A stretch of 64,000 nt of DNA. It comes from Cordia subcordata. Taxonomy: Eukaryota; Streptophyta; Magnoliopsida; Boraginales; Cordiaceae. Every line of letters begins with the position of its first letter. The first letter of the stretch is position 1. Below, piece by piece: positions 29,300 through 41,428 of this stretch. The notes under the pieces were generated by a model. The model searched no databases. It saw only the letters and a list, made by a program, of their open reading frames with translations, and had not been told where the DNA came from. Made by a program: the position numbers and the translations under genes. The stretch is from assembly GCA_028554755.1 (NCBI GenBank), contig JAPTOF010000006.1, positions 738,501 through 802,500 on the forward strand, given 5' to 3'.

Positions 29300-31399
29300 T
29301 TCGTTGGGTCCCGCATGCCGTCATAGTTATTTCCGTTACAGTTGCCGGGCTTTTGACGAAACAGAGGGAATCAGTTTGAAAACATCAAGCCGTTTGGTGA
29401 CCGCCACTATTCCTAGATTTTCTCTATATTTCCTTTTCTTTTTTGAGCGTGATATGAACATACATACAATTCTTTTAAAAACAAGAGAATTTATTTAGTA
29501 TAATTTCAAAACTTGATTCTTTTTTAAGATGGTTTGCGAACTAATTTAATGGCCAGAATTTTTGAGCGAGCATGTGTCCACTTTCTTGTGTCCTATAATT
29601 ATTCTGTTGCAATTTTTTTTTTTTTTATAGTTTTCAGTCGAATCTCATGTGTCTTAAAATCTAAACTTTAAAAGAGTTTTTAAGGAGAAAAAATATTTTT
29701 CTAGGAAAAGAGATTATTTGGATCCGACAAGCATAAAATAGGGAAAGGGCCACTTGTTTCTAGTTTGATTGGTTGTAGCACAAAGGGAATATAAAAGCAC
29801 TTGACACTACTTGAATAATATTGTTAGTACAATGAGATCTGGTGCAACTCTTTTTGTTCGATTGTGTCTACTTTTCAACTTGATATATAAAATTTAGATC
29901 CCGAGTCTTTTCTTGCCAAACAGGTCAATTTGTTGTTTTTCTAAATCAGAAAGTCTCTTTATTGTTGAAAATTAGGAGATTCATGGTCTCTTATATATAT
30001 ATTTTTTACAAACATCCATGTTATATATAGAATATTTAAATAACTTCCCAGTCATAAAGTATGTGTGTTGACTAATCAATGTTTGGTGAGACGTATATAA
30101 TGTATTCATGTTGTGTGTGTGTGTGTGTGTTTTTTTTTTGTGGGAGAGTTCAAAGTCACTTTCTCCACTGACTTTAATACCCAAAATGTCCAACGTTCTC
30201 GATATTCACCTCTTGTTTCCGACACGTAATCGTTGTCATCTTGCACTTTTTTTCCATAAATTAAATTAAAATGATTAAATTAATCCTTTTCCAAAAGCCA
30301 TGTTTTCCTCTGTTCACACACGCTCTGCCATTACTTTTCACCAGTCAAGAAGAATTTTTCTCTGACAAAAAAGAAAATGCGAATTCTTTGATTACTAGCT
30401 ACATGGATTTACTCTAGTGTTGAAGTTCTAGAGTGTCAACCAAGACTTGTTCTGATGTTCTAGATTTAAATCAATCAAAAAGATTTAATTTGTTTCGTAA
30501 GACTTATTTCATGTCTTCTTCAAACAAAATTATGGATTTAGGTGTGACCAAAGCAATTTTAGTATTTTAAGCGAGTTCCCAATCATTAAAGAAGTAATAA
30601 TTAATGAAATAACATTAATTATTTCTTTGGGTTCAAAATGTTGTCATCATTGTTGTGATAGGGTACACGCGTTGTTGCATGGTTGATGGGGATGGCCCAT
30701 TCGAATTATCTCTGGTTTTTTCAAGTGAGGACAGGTCGAGAGCTTCTTTTTTGACACAGGAATCTGTGGGTGGCAAGACCATTGGATTTAGATGGTCTGC
30801 ATCCTAGACAACGATAGCGTGCAAGTGTTAACAACATATTAAAAATTCTAGGTAGAGAAGAACAATCAACATTCTGACTTTTAAGATTCTTTAGAAGTGC
30901 AGAGGGGGGACGAATCCTTACTTTCCCCGCGGGGTGTGGGGGGGGGCGTGGGGATGGGTGGCAGCAATTATTTAGAAAATGCAAGTACGTAGTAAGAGTC
31001 TAGAATGCACAAGACAGAAATTAAGAGAGAGAAGAATCATGTTGTTATCTACCGATTCGCGTATGTGACAAAAGATTCGTAGACAAAACTGGCTTTATTA
31101 ACATTTATAATTATAATAATAGTCTTGATAGTCTTGGCCTGAATGCATAGACGAAATTAAATGAGTTGCTTTGAACCTTTTAGTGGATTATATAATCAAG
31201 AAAAATTGTTGATCACTTGATTGTTTCGATTTTTCTTTTTGGCTTGATATAGAGCAGCTAGCCATTAACTTGTTTTCTCTGTTGGAGAGGCTGATTTCAA
31301 TATTTCTAAATCATGGCATGCAGGTACTTGTTTCGTAGGAATTGATTTACAGTCATGCAAATCCCCTGCGTTTATATTGAGGATGATTTGCTTGCATAT

Positions 31400-31440
<41 letters not shown>

Positions 31441-33700
31441 GAGAGAGAGAGGATGCTATGTGTGTGTATATATGTACATGTATGTCTATACACACATATA
31501 TTGCTCTAACGAAACTTGTGCTACAATAATGCTGTCAGAGTACTACTTTTTGCCAATGAGTGCCTTGCTTCTTCTTTGGTATATATCAAGTTGTTGTACA
31601 AATACTCAATTGTAAAAATTTTAGATAAATGAAACATTATATTATGCGTCGTTCAACAAATTTGTCAAAGACGACTTTAGTTCCTCATTTCGAGGAATTA
31701 TTTATTTTAAAATTTGCTAGACAAATGCTTTACTTTAGCCGTCTTTTCTTGTTCGTCTTTCTTGATTACTTTGCCTAGACGTGCAAAGTGCGAAGAACTT
31801 TTTCCACATTCCTCCTGATGATGATTGTCACTGACCCTCACCTTTCGGTGGCCTATGTCGTTTTCCTTTTCTCCTTTTCGTTTTTCAGCAGTTTCTTGGT
31901 AGTTATCCCTCTTGGGCAAGACAAAAAACCCATATTATTTTTATACCAAATTCCTTCATAATTTTTTATTACTCTTTGTAAATTTAAAATAGGCATAAAC
32001 GTCCCTTTTAAGGGACATATATGTTATACATTTTGAAGTCGTGCCTATACTCTCTCGAAACATATAATTTTGTCTTCTTATTTTGTAGAGACCAAGTCTT
32101 GGAAATGCCTTGGGTGTATGTCTTTTGTTTTAATTAGTTATGGGACACATATTTGAGACACATTAAGGTTAGAGAATAGTTGGCAGACGTTGGAATGATG
32201 TGAAATAGGTAGCTAAAAGTGGAGCCAACTGAATAAAGCAATTCGAACGTAGTAGTCAAATAGTCTTAAGGGTTGGTTAATAATTAAGGCCCTTCGTTGC
32301 ATGTCGGTGCTATAATGAATCAGTTGATTGCGACCTTAGCCTTAAGACAAAGTTTTCCCATCAGACATGTAATGTTGAGTCATCGAATCTGACTAATTTG
32401 ATATTGAAATGCTGCTGTTTCTTTGTTTTCTTCTTGCCTTTCAATTTGTACTTTGTTTTCAAATCAACTTCCTCTATCTAACCTGAACAGGATTTTACTT
32501 AACTATTACTTCGTGAGGGAACCTATACCATTGACTTATATACACTTGTAATATTCTGATGTGTAATACGTACGATAATATATGTAAGATGCCATCTATA
32601 GTCCTTTAGTTAAACCAAGCTGAAAATGACTCCTTTCTTACTTTTTAATATTTAAGGTACATTTATTTGAAGTTGGTTGTTCAATTATTAGATCAAAATA
32701 TTTTGTTGCATTAAAAAAAAAAAAATAGATGACTCTCGAAATAACGAATCATACTCTTTTAAGGTTTCCTTATGTAGTGGTCAGTTTTATTCATCGTGTT
32801 GCCTTTTAACTTTTTCAAAATATATATAGATATTACTTAACTCATATTTTTTACACATTGACGTACAGAAATTTTTGTTAAAAACCTTGTCTTATTTATT
32901 TCCAAATTACGCTCTGCTTTCGTGGTACTGTCTTAAATATTTAGGGTTATTAAGAACTTTATTTTTTTTTTTGCGAGGAATAGGGTTAAGACTTTTTTTT
33001 TCATCTTTTCGGTCAAAGGGTGAGGACTCACATATATTATAGTGGTCCTGCTCAATGAGAACAAGGCCCTAGCGGTTTGAAGTTTTCAACACTTGTGAAA
33101 ATTTCAATGGTGTCCACGAACTTTACATCTATATATATGAATTACCTTAATCATTAAGTTTACCTACATCGCAAGCAAGAAGCTCAGCTCTTTACGCGTA
33201 TAGCCATCTGTGCCAAGGACGGTATTCTTTGATTGGTAGTTATGTCTTCTTATTGTCTTCTTATTTTGTTTTTCCATGAATATTTATTCAGTGATTATAT
33301 ATATATATTCTAATATGATTATCTCTAGCACTTCTTAACTGAAACTTATAACTTTTACATATATTCTTTGTCAAATTCATACTCCACATACCCCTTTTTC
33401 CTATGTATATATACGCCTTTTCTTCTGTGTGATATACTATACTAGAATAAGGCTGTTAGTGTTTTATGATGTAGAATCCAAACGACGGGCTTGGTCGAAC
33501 ATAGTCTAGATTTTTGTCTACTATTTATATAATCTCGTTATATATAGATGTGCTTGGGACCAATAGTATCTGTCCAACCTAGGTAAATTATTCTCCTCTC
33601 TCTTATTTAGTGATGCTTGTACGATATAAATCAGTGAAGGTCTTTAGCACCCTTATCGATGAATCTTTTATACCACTCCATATACAATTCTCATGTTTTT
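29300..33700. other. Non-coding region upstream of (or first intron of) the TPP gene
   Basis: AT-rich with several microsatellites and homopolymers. No coding exon with recognisable homology on either strand. A second TATA-like string (TATGTATATATACGCC near 33403) could be a nearer promoter for the phosphatase gene. Confidence 0.5.
31397..31452. repeat. (CA)n-(TA)n-(GA)n compound microsatellite
   Basis: Three dinucleotide runs joined head to tail in 56 bases. Confidence 0.9.
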
Positions 33701-33737
33701 CTATTAATTAGACTGCAACAAAAAGCTGGCTGAAACT

Positions 33738-36682
33738 ATGGGGAGCTTCAAAGTGATGGAAGCAGTAAGACAAAATTGTAAAAGATTTAAATCTGTCTTA
33801 ATATTGTAATGTTAAAAAAATTATATATACGATAATTTATAATATTATTATAGTTTGTATAAATAATTTTATTATGAACACGACCAAGACTTGACTTCAT
33901 CGCTATGTCACTTTTTCTTGCGGGGTCCACCCACATGTGTTCTCGCAATAGAAAATTTTTGGATTATGGGCAAGTTTAGATTGATTTTTTTTTAAGAAAA
34001 AATACTTTTTTTCTCTAAAAAAGTTACATTAAATTTATAATAATTGTTTGATTTGGCTTTTAAAAAAATTAAAATTTTAAAAAAAATTCAAATATAACTT
34101 TTTTTAGAAGTCAAAATTTTCAACTTTTTTTTTAAAAAAACTGTTTTTAAAAAATTGTTAAAAAAAGAATTTAAAAAAAAAAATCTAAAAAGGCCCTATG
34201 TATGATGCGATGTCAAACTTGTTGATTTGCTGTCCACATGTGAAGCCTTTGACAATGCAAAAGAAAATCACACACCACCGAATATTTTTTCCTTTTTCCT
34301 TTCTGCTACAATTTCATGTTATCTCAATTTTGTTTGACAGGAATGTCAACCTGATTTGTTTTTTTTTTTTATTTTTTATAAAAGCTAGTGTCTCTGTTTT
34401 TTTTCACTTTTCTCTCTTCGGTATCATGTTATAAGGAATTGGAATTTTGCAATGGCCCACCAATATTTGGACTTGTACAAGTTGCGTGAATTCCACTAAT
34501 GGGCCACTGCTAGAAGCTTCTGAATTGACTAGCCCAATTAGTTAGGTCCACCCCTTGGGCTTGTTAAGCTAAAGGCAATAGCCGAAAATTTTCTTTATAA
34601 TTTACTCATTAATTTTGCTTAGCTTATTTGGACCAAAAACAAAAAAAAAAGCCTGTATATGATTCCCACTTTCGGAATCTCTTACAGGAAAAATATGAAG
34701 GACCATATAGCCAAGTTTTATCAAGCTATTAGTTTTAAAAAGTGGCTCGTGAAGACGCACGTCAGAACACATAGTATAGAATGGGCACCGAGCGTGACTG
34801 ATGATCAAAGCGAAACCATTGATCACATTGAGGAGTGTCTCAATGGTCGTGTTGCTGATGATGTCCTTGTCTCAGACCCCAAGTACATATCCTGGTTGGT
34901 GAGTATTACTATACCAATCTGTCTATTAGTCTAAAACTCTTGCTTGTGTTTGTTTTGCTCCGAGTTCAGTAATCTTGTAATGTTCCAAGGCTCCATTTTT
35001 CACGTAAGATCTCATCATGCCTTACCACTTAATTGTAACAATGTTGTTCATAGCATATGATCAATGAACTGCAAAATAATCTACATTATAGTTTATTGTT
35101 TCACCTGCAACCGTTGCAACAGTCTTTTTCATTTTTCTGCCTTGTATCAGAATGAACATCCTTCTGCACTGAGCTCTTATCAGGAGATGATGGCCGCGGC
35201 AAAGGGGAAGCGCGTTGTCGTCTTTTTAGACTACGATGGAACTCTTTCACCAATTGTCGACGACCCTGACCGTGCCTTCATGTCAGATGCGGTAATTTAC
35301 TATAGTAATCGTCAATTTTTTTTTTTCTTTTAAGAGTAAATTGCTAAATAGCCCCCCGTGGTTACGCGAAAGTGTTTGTTAACCCCCCCCCCCCCGGGGT
35401 ATTTTATCTGCAGATGCGTTCAGCTGTGCATGAGGTCGCAAAGCGATACCCCACAGCAATAATAACTGGTAGGAGCAGAGACAAGGTAACAAAATGTATC
35501 CTATTTACTCTATATCAAATCACTTGGAGGTAAAAAGTAATAAGCCTGACTGAAAATTTGTACTTAATTATTCATTCTCAGGTGTATGAATTTGTTAAGT
35601 TAGACGAGGTATACTATGCTGGAAGCCATGGGATGGATATAATGGGACCTTCCATACAACTGAATTCATATGATGGGAAGTATCAAACTAAGGCCCTGGA
35701 TAAGAAGGTTGGTTTTCACTTGTGTAAAATGAACTAATAACTTAACTTGATGCTTACAATAGAGAGAAAAATTGTGTCAGGACATTAAAATACTAACTCT
35801 GACCATATACGGTCCTGTAGGGAAACGAATTAACCATCTTCCAGCCTGCACAGGAATTTCTGCCTGCAATTAAAAAGGTTCAGCTACTTGAATTTCAAAG
35901 CATTCTGGGGACATTGTTATCGTTCTCTTTTATCGTAGGCTCAAGTTAATCGATTGTTATTTTGCAACAGATGCTGAACGAACTGCAGGAGAAGACTCGC
36001 AAGATACATGGTACATTTATTGAGGACAATAGGTTCTGTATATCTGTGCATTTCCGACATGTCAAGAAGGAGGTGAAGAATTACACTGCATATGTCTTCT
36101 GATCAATATGGCTATTTATATTGCAGAAAAAAGAAACAAAGAATTGAATTGAATGAAGTTGAACATATTATTCTGCAGGATCATAACAAACTAGAGCAGA
36201 TAGTTAAGTCTATTCTTTCAAAATACCGGCGCTTTCGTAGGACATGGGGCATAGAGGTTATGGAAATACGCCCCTCCATAGAGTGGAACAAGGGCAATGC
36301 TCTTTTGTACTTGCTCGACACTCTAGGATTCGCAAACTCTGACGATGTACTGCCCTTCTACATTGGTGATGACAAAACTGATGAAGACGCTTTTAAGGTA
36401 ATTATTACAACTATCTCTTTCGTTTCTTCCTTCTTTGAACTTGTTTTTGAGCGGCCGTCATTGTGAAATACGTCCCATATATGTAAAAGTGACCAAAAAA
36501 CGGCGAATTGTATCTAATTTAGGACACTTTTTCAGGTACTCAGAAGTAGAGGGCAAGGACACCCCATCATTGTATCTTCCAGTCCAAGGGAGACCATGGC
36601 TTCTTACTCTCTGCGTGACACATCAGAGGTGCTATCTTTCTTGTTACGCCTGGCGATGTGGAAAGAGAAGTGTCCTCAGTAG
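33738..36682 (+). CDS. TPP: Trehalose-6-phosphate phosphatase
   Basis: HAD-superfamily enzyme that removes phosphate from trehalose-6-phosphate, ending the two-step trehalose pathway and tuning this sugar signal. Exons: 33738-33764, 34623-34898, 35151-35291, 35414-35485, 35582-35707, 35821-35877, 35971-36072, 36179-36397, 36536-36682; all GT-AG, 388 aa, a normal length for plant TPPs. Catalytic motif I is FLDYDGT (126-132, nucleophile Asp128 and acid/base Asp130). The TGR of motif II and GDDKTDED (330-337) of the last motif are present, as are [10 protein letters not shown] and the [11 protein letters not shown] block. From exon 3 on the call is secure. The first nine codons (MGSFKVMEA) rest on a good GTAAG donor and a phase-compatible acceptor TTTTGCTTAG at 34622. 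The alternative is a start at ATG 34659 or 34695. The N-terminal 100 residues are poorly conserved and show no clear transit peptide. A MITE sits in the first coding intron. The Arabidopsis block I remember has no TPP here. Confidence 0.87.
33968..34196. mobile_element. Tourist-like MITE in the first coding intron of TPP
   Basis: Foldback element of about 229 bp with ends GGGCAAGTTTAGATTGATTT and AAATCTAAAAAGGCCC, and TAT on both borders. The body (AAGTTACATTAAATTTATAATAA and flanking A/T runs) closely resembles the element at 11774-11996, so both belong to one family. Confidence 0.6.
35381..35396. repeat. C-homopolymer run
   Basis: About 14 C residues followed by GGGG in the short TPP intron before the exon at 35414; length is likely unstable or subject to sequencing error. 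Confidence 0.8.
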
Positions 36683-39300
36683 TTATACATACTTGACAAG
36701 AGCTTACTATGTTTTCTTGTAGATATAATCTCTTGCTGAAAGTTTAGGGATAGATCAAGAAATTAGGTCTGACTAGGGACCAAAAAAAAAGAAAAAGAAT
36801 AGTTGAAGAAGTTAGGGAAGGGTGGGAGTAAAATTAGTGGAAGGCGGTTTTTTGATGTCCACCGTATTTACTCCCATATGACCCACTGGTTTATAAATTT
36901 TCTAGTTTGCACTTTTGATTTATTTCAAGTACTTAAGCAAAAAAATAGTTTGCTCTTTGATTTATTTCAAGTATTTATTCACAAAATTACTGGCTTTATG
37001 TATTTTTTTTTTCATTTTACTAGTATTTCTATCACAAATGTCCACAGAAGCCGAATAGAAACTCGAAGCACATGTTTTCCGTGAACTATATTATTTTTCT
37101 TGTGTCGCCTAGCTTGATGTAACTTTTATGTTCGGGCACATTCTTTCAAACTCTTTGAACTCATGATCTTACGCAAAAGTAGAATAATTTAGTTTATTAG
37201 GGATAACACAAAATCTAAATTATGGTTTGACTAGATACAAAATATTTTACAAATAAGTTAAGAGTAGCCTTTTGATCCATTCTATCTTTTAAGTCTATTA
37301 CCTTCAATTGACAAGTTGGTTGGGGGAACGAGGGTAAGAGGTCACTATCTATGAGCTCCTTTCAAAGCCCTTCACTATTTTCTCTGGCCCTCTTTTAGGC
37401 TGAGTCTAGGTCCTCAAGTTAGAAATGTATGGCAAGCCTTGAGTCCATTTCAGAAATTCTAACTTTTTGAGGGTTTCATAATAGTATCTTGTCGAGTGAG
37501 TAATTCTATTTGAGTATCTTTCACTGTATATAACAAGTTGTACAATTTATTCTTGCTTGAGATTCTTGTTAGCTCCCTGAGTTGGTTAGACTCTTTTGTG
37601 TGAGACGAGAACTACAAGAAAGATGTAAGAAAACAAAGAAAGATTTCAAACTCCAAATAATGGCTTCCACTTTTGGAAACTAAAGCAAACAACTGAAGCC
37701 TGAGTAGAGCCTCCCAAGAAAGCAGTTGCTCTTCTTTCAAAAGTAGCCAACCGAAAACAGAGTCTTCTAGAAGAATTCTTTCTAAAGTTGCTGTCAAAGT
37801 TGTTATTTCCATTTTCTACTCTATCGAGGTAGACTCGTAAAGATTGGTCATGCTTCTGGATTGGAAACTTGGAATCTTTTTGTAATGCAATTGGTCGGGT
37901 TAATTACGGCAGAGATTTTTAATGTTGTTATTTAATTTTAGTTTAACTTTTTAATTTTAAAATATATACATTAATATTTAATATTTCATAAATTTGTCTA
38001 AATTTTTCTTTGTACTTCAAAATAATTTTTTAAGAGTTAAACTAACTTTCATAATCTAAAACCTTATCCGAAAAACTTGGAAAGGATTTGAATGAAGTTT
38101 TAAATTGTACAAATCATGGCTTTCCAACATAGCAACATCAGGTTGGTTCTAAATATAGACATGTAGTAATAGAGATTGGCGAGCTGTAATAATTGCACAT
38201 GGACAAAGCCAATAGCATTGTTGATCCCGTTTACAATTTTCCTTGCATTTATCATGCTCATAGGCCCGAATGTAGCGGCCAAGAAGATATTTGTATTCGA
38301 TTGGTAGAAAAACCTAAACCTACTCACCCATCAATCTAATCAATCAGTCACATCGATGAAATTCATTTCAAATTGAAAAATATAAACTCTCCTTTGGTTT
38401 TAGAGGACATTCTGGACCTCCGTATTTACTTCAACATAATAAAATAATAACGGTAACTACAAATTAAAAAGTAATTTATTAAAGTTTTAGAGGGTGTTCA
38501 AATCAGTTTATAAGCCAAAAGACGAAAAAATATGTTTGGTAAAGAAGCTTATAAGCCAGCAAAAAAAAAAAAGTAGCCTTGATTAGTCTTTTTTTTCTTT
38601 TGAGAGGGCTTATAACACTTGGTCAAGTATGTCAAAAAAACATGTTTATTCTTAAAATTTTATTACATTAATTAATGACATGTTCTTTTTTATTATTTTA
38701 AACTACCATTATTATTTATAAATACATATTTATTCCAAGACATAATAATTTACTTATAAACAACTTCTACTTATAAGCACCGGCAAATAAGCTCTTAATC
38801 ATCATCGGCTTCATTAGCGTTTGATCATACAGTTAATATCTAGATCTTTTTGATAATATAATGACGGTAAAAAAAAAAAAAAGGTTAAATACTGTGTACC
38901 AACTACGAAGAAAATTTTTTACGCCAGCACCATAAACAAAGTTTGTCAAAGGGGGCGGGACAAGGCAAACTATGGTAAACCTGCAAGCAGAGGAAACTAA
39001 CCCTACAAGCAGTGCCGTCTTTCTAGCAGAAAAAGACAAAAACTGTTATACAAAAATTTGGATATTCACTTTAACGGCGGCAAACGGACAAAACAAAGGT
39101 CAGTTTCGTCTATTTGCATCACCACAAACAGACAAAACAGGATGGCGCAAGCGTAAATAAACACAAATCTCAAGGGCAAACAACGAGCCAATAGCGATAA
39201 GAAGTTTGGCGATAGCAACAACAACAACAAATATTATAAAATTAAAGAAAGTAGAGAAGCGATGCGTGTATCTGCAAACAAAATGATCATATTATTATTA
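36683..39300. other. Intergenic between TPP and PYL genes
   Basis: The first 100-200 bases are probably TPP 3' untranslated region. The rest has short unrecognised open frames. At about 38488-38800 the paired phrases CAGTTTATAAGCC and CTTATAAGCACCGG, plus an inner GCTTATAAGC, suggest another decayed foldback element. No gene seen. Confidence 0.5.
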
Positions 39301-39330
39301 TTCCGATGATATATATACATACATATATAC

Positions 39331-39398
39331 GTATAAAAATTATGGCATAAAAAGTAGACAATATTTATTATTATATTAGTATATAAGTATAAGGTGCG
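39331..39398 (+). promoter_or_regulatory. Core promoter of the PYL gene
   Basis: TATA-like GTATAAAAATT at 39331 lies about 250 bases before the receptor start codon, so the leader would begin near 39360. Three ATGs are then met in order (39399, 39428, 39583). Confidence 0.4.
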
Positions 39399-39452
39399 AT
39401 GAATCGGTGTTGTGTAGCTGTTTGGCGATGCGATGCGGAGCTTTTCCAGGCG
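39399..39452 (+). CDS. Upstream ORF 1 in the PYL leader (17 codons)
   Basis: ATG at 39399 opens 17 codons ending in TAG. It overlaps the start of the second upstream frame. Its presence in the transcript depends on the inferred start site. Confidence 0.3.
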
Positions 39453-39586
39453 TAGCTGAGTCAGCTCAGTGGAGAGTTCTGGAAAGTCTGGAGTCAAAAG
39501 TCAAAGCGAGCAGAAACATCGAAGATTCCAAGTCCGGCGGCGAGTCCGAGGTAATTTTTCCGGCGATTGTGATTGGTAAAAGATGA
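39428..39586 (+). CDS. Upstream ORF 2 overlapping the PYL start codon (52 codons)
   Basis: ATG at 39428 begins a 52-residue frame (MRCGAFPGVAES... ending VIGKR) whose TGA stop at 39584-39586 lies inside the main ATGATG start. Ribosomes ending here would be well placed to reinitiate at either receptor methionine. The peptide has no recognised domain. Translation is inference. Confidence 0.4.
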   Translation: MRCGAFPGVAESAQWRVLESLESKVKASRNIEDSKSGGESEVIFPAIVIGKR

Positions 39587-41247
39587 TGAACAACGGGAAT
39601 GGATATAGCGGAGTGGAGAGGGAGTATATAAGGAAGCATCACAAGCATACTCCGGCCGATAATCAATGCAGTTCTACTCTTGTCAAGCACATTAGAGCTC
39701 CTGTCCATCTCGTACGCTCTCTCTTTCTCTCTCTCTCTCTATAATATGTATATGTGTGTGTATGTATATACGAGGAAATGTTTATAAGTATGCATGCTAG
39801 GCAGGATTCATATGTTTGATTGATGTTTTACCAATCAAATTATTCTGTTAGCTGAAATTTATTGAATTTAATAGAGAACGCATATATATATATATATATA
39901 TACAGGTATTCGTGCATATGTGTGTGTATACATATAGTGCATACGTATCTGTTACAAGCTATATCTGTTGTGCATTTGAAGAATCTATCTATTTTGCTAG
40001 TTTAGTTGTGGAAAATTTCGAGGAGATTTAGAGTTAAACTAGGGGAACTGAAAGAGAAGAATAGTAGATTATGTGCTAATTTGCCTTTCTATAATCTAAA
40101 TGTAGTATAGGTTCATCAATTTTTGTATTGTATTAATTGTTCAAAACCTCTTAATCGTGAAATTGCCTCTTACAAAAATGCAAAAAGCAAGATCAAGTGC
40201 TTCCTAGTAGTCTTTCAAAACTCTAACAATATGGATAACTGCCCTGATTATCCAGCAGCCAAATTTTATCAACTATCAGAAATTAGAAGCAGATTAACGA
40301 GTACATTAGTTTTCATTGAATCGAATTGATTGGCAGGTAGGAGTGGCCCTTATAAGAATATGCTCACAGGGATACACAAAAGCATGTAGTTAGAACTGAG
40401 AAATACATTTATTTGTTTGCCTTTCAAAGTTGTGCCCTCTGTTCTGATAGCAAATCCCCATTTTATTGTTGTAGGTCTGGTCTTTGGTGAGGAGGTTTGA
40501 TCAGCCACAGAAATACAAGCCATTTGTCAGCAGGTGTGTGGTGCGAGGAAATCTTGAGATAGGTAGCCTTCGAGAAGTAGATGTGAAGTCAGGCCTCCCT
40601 GCCACTACCAGCACCGAGAGATTGGAGCTTCTTGATGATGACGAGCACATTCTGAGCGTCAGGATTATTGGAGGGGATCACCGACTCAGGGTAAGCCAAG
40701 TTTTTCCCCGGAACATGTCTCTCTACCGTCAATTGCCAGCACATTTTCAGTAGTTCCTAACTTAAGCATGTAGACTTTCTAACAATGGTCTGCCTCTATA
40801 TAAAGCATCCCAACAGTGCAACAATTCCAGATCATTGAGGGTTGAGACCGGTAAAACTTATAAACTAAACTCAGAAGTATCATAGTTTTGTTCTTCCTGT
40901 GAGACAATGGGCTTCTGAATAATAATTGCAGAGTTCTTCTTTTTTTTTTTTTTCCTCCCCTTACCTTTTCTTTTTTCTAGAACTATTCGTCGGTTATATC
41001 TGTCCATCCTCAAGTCATTGAAGGAAGGCCTGGAACTCTGGTGATAGAATCTTTCGTTGTGGATGTGCCTGAAGGGAACACAAAGGACGAGACCTGCTAT
41101 TTTGTCGAAGCGCTGATCAAGTGCAATCTCAAATCACTGGCTGATGTTTCTGAGAGGCTTGCTGTGCAAGACAGGACCGAGCCTATAGATCGTGTCTGTG
41201 TAACACCAGGACCAACGAGATGCGAAGGCTGTCTCCAACAAGGATGA
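39583..41247 (+). CDS. PYL8: PYR/PYL/RCAR abscisic acid receptor, PYL8/9 type
   Basis: START/Bet v 1-fold soluble receptor; ABA binding lets it inhibit clade A PP2Cs and so release SnRK2 kinases. Exons 39583-39711, 40475-40690, 40981-41247; both introns GT-AG, phase 0; 203 aa. The three-exon layout fits the monomeric PYL7-10 subfamily as I remember it. An in-frame TAA lies one codon before the first ATG, with a second ATG directly after it. Key residues seen: the gate loop SGLPA (82-86), the latch GGDHRL (109-114), the pocket lysine in KYKPF (56-60), and the C-terminal helix segment [25 protein letters not shown]. After TEPIDR, where relatives I remember stop within a residue or two, this frame runs on for about 17 residues ([17 protein letters not shown]), rich in Cys, Gly and Pro. 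PYL8 and PYL9 cannot be told apart here; the neighbours favour the PYL8 position. Confidence 0.92.
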
Positions 41248-41328
41248 AGCTTCTTCCGCTACCGGATTTGTTAGGCTTTGGAGGTGGACTAGTTTCTGCC
41301 TACTTTCTCACTTTTTAACTGTGTTCTT

Positions 41329-41428
41329 AGTTTTACAGTCATGTTAGCTTTCACTACTGGATAGAGCTCTAAATACACAGTTTTACAGTCATGTTGGCTT
41401 GCACTTCTGGATAGAGCTCTAAAAACAC
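41329..41428. repeat. Two-copy 50-bp tandem repeat in the PYL 3' region
   Basis: Copies at 41329-41378 and 41379-41428 are adjacent, exactly 50 bases each, and differ at only four positions. Each contains TTTTACAGTCATGTT and GGATAGAGCTCTAAA. They lie 80-180 bases after the receptor stop codon, probably in the 3' untranslated region. Confidence 0.92.

Noticed and set aside
31707..31919. 70-residue basic open frame on the minus strand
   Set aside because: Lys/Glu-rich composition gives a protein-like look, but no family is recognisable and no splice partners or promoter are visible.
13125..41247. PP2C plus PYL receptor as a linked ABA receptor/co-receptor module
   Set aside because: The phosphatase is not of the clade A co-receptor type as far as can be judged, and two other genes lie between them; proximity reflects ancestral gene order rather than a demonstrated module.
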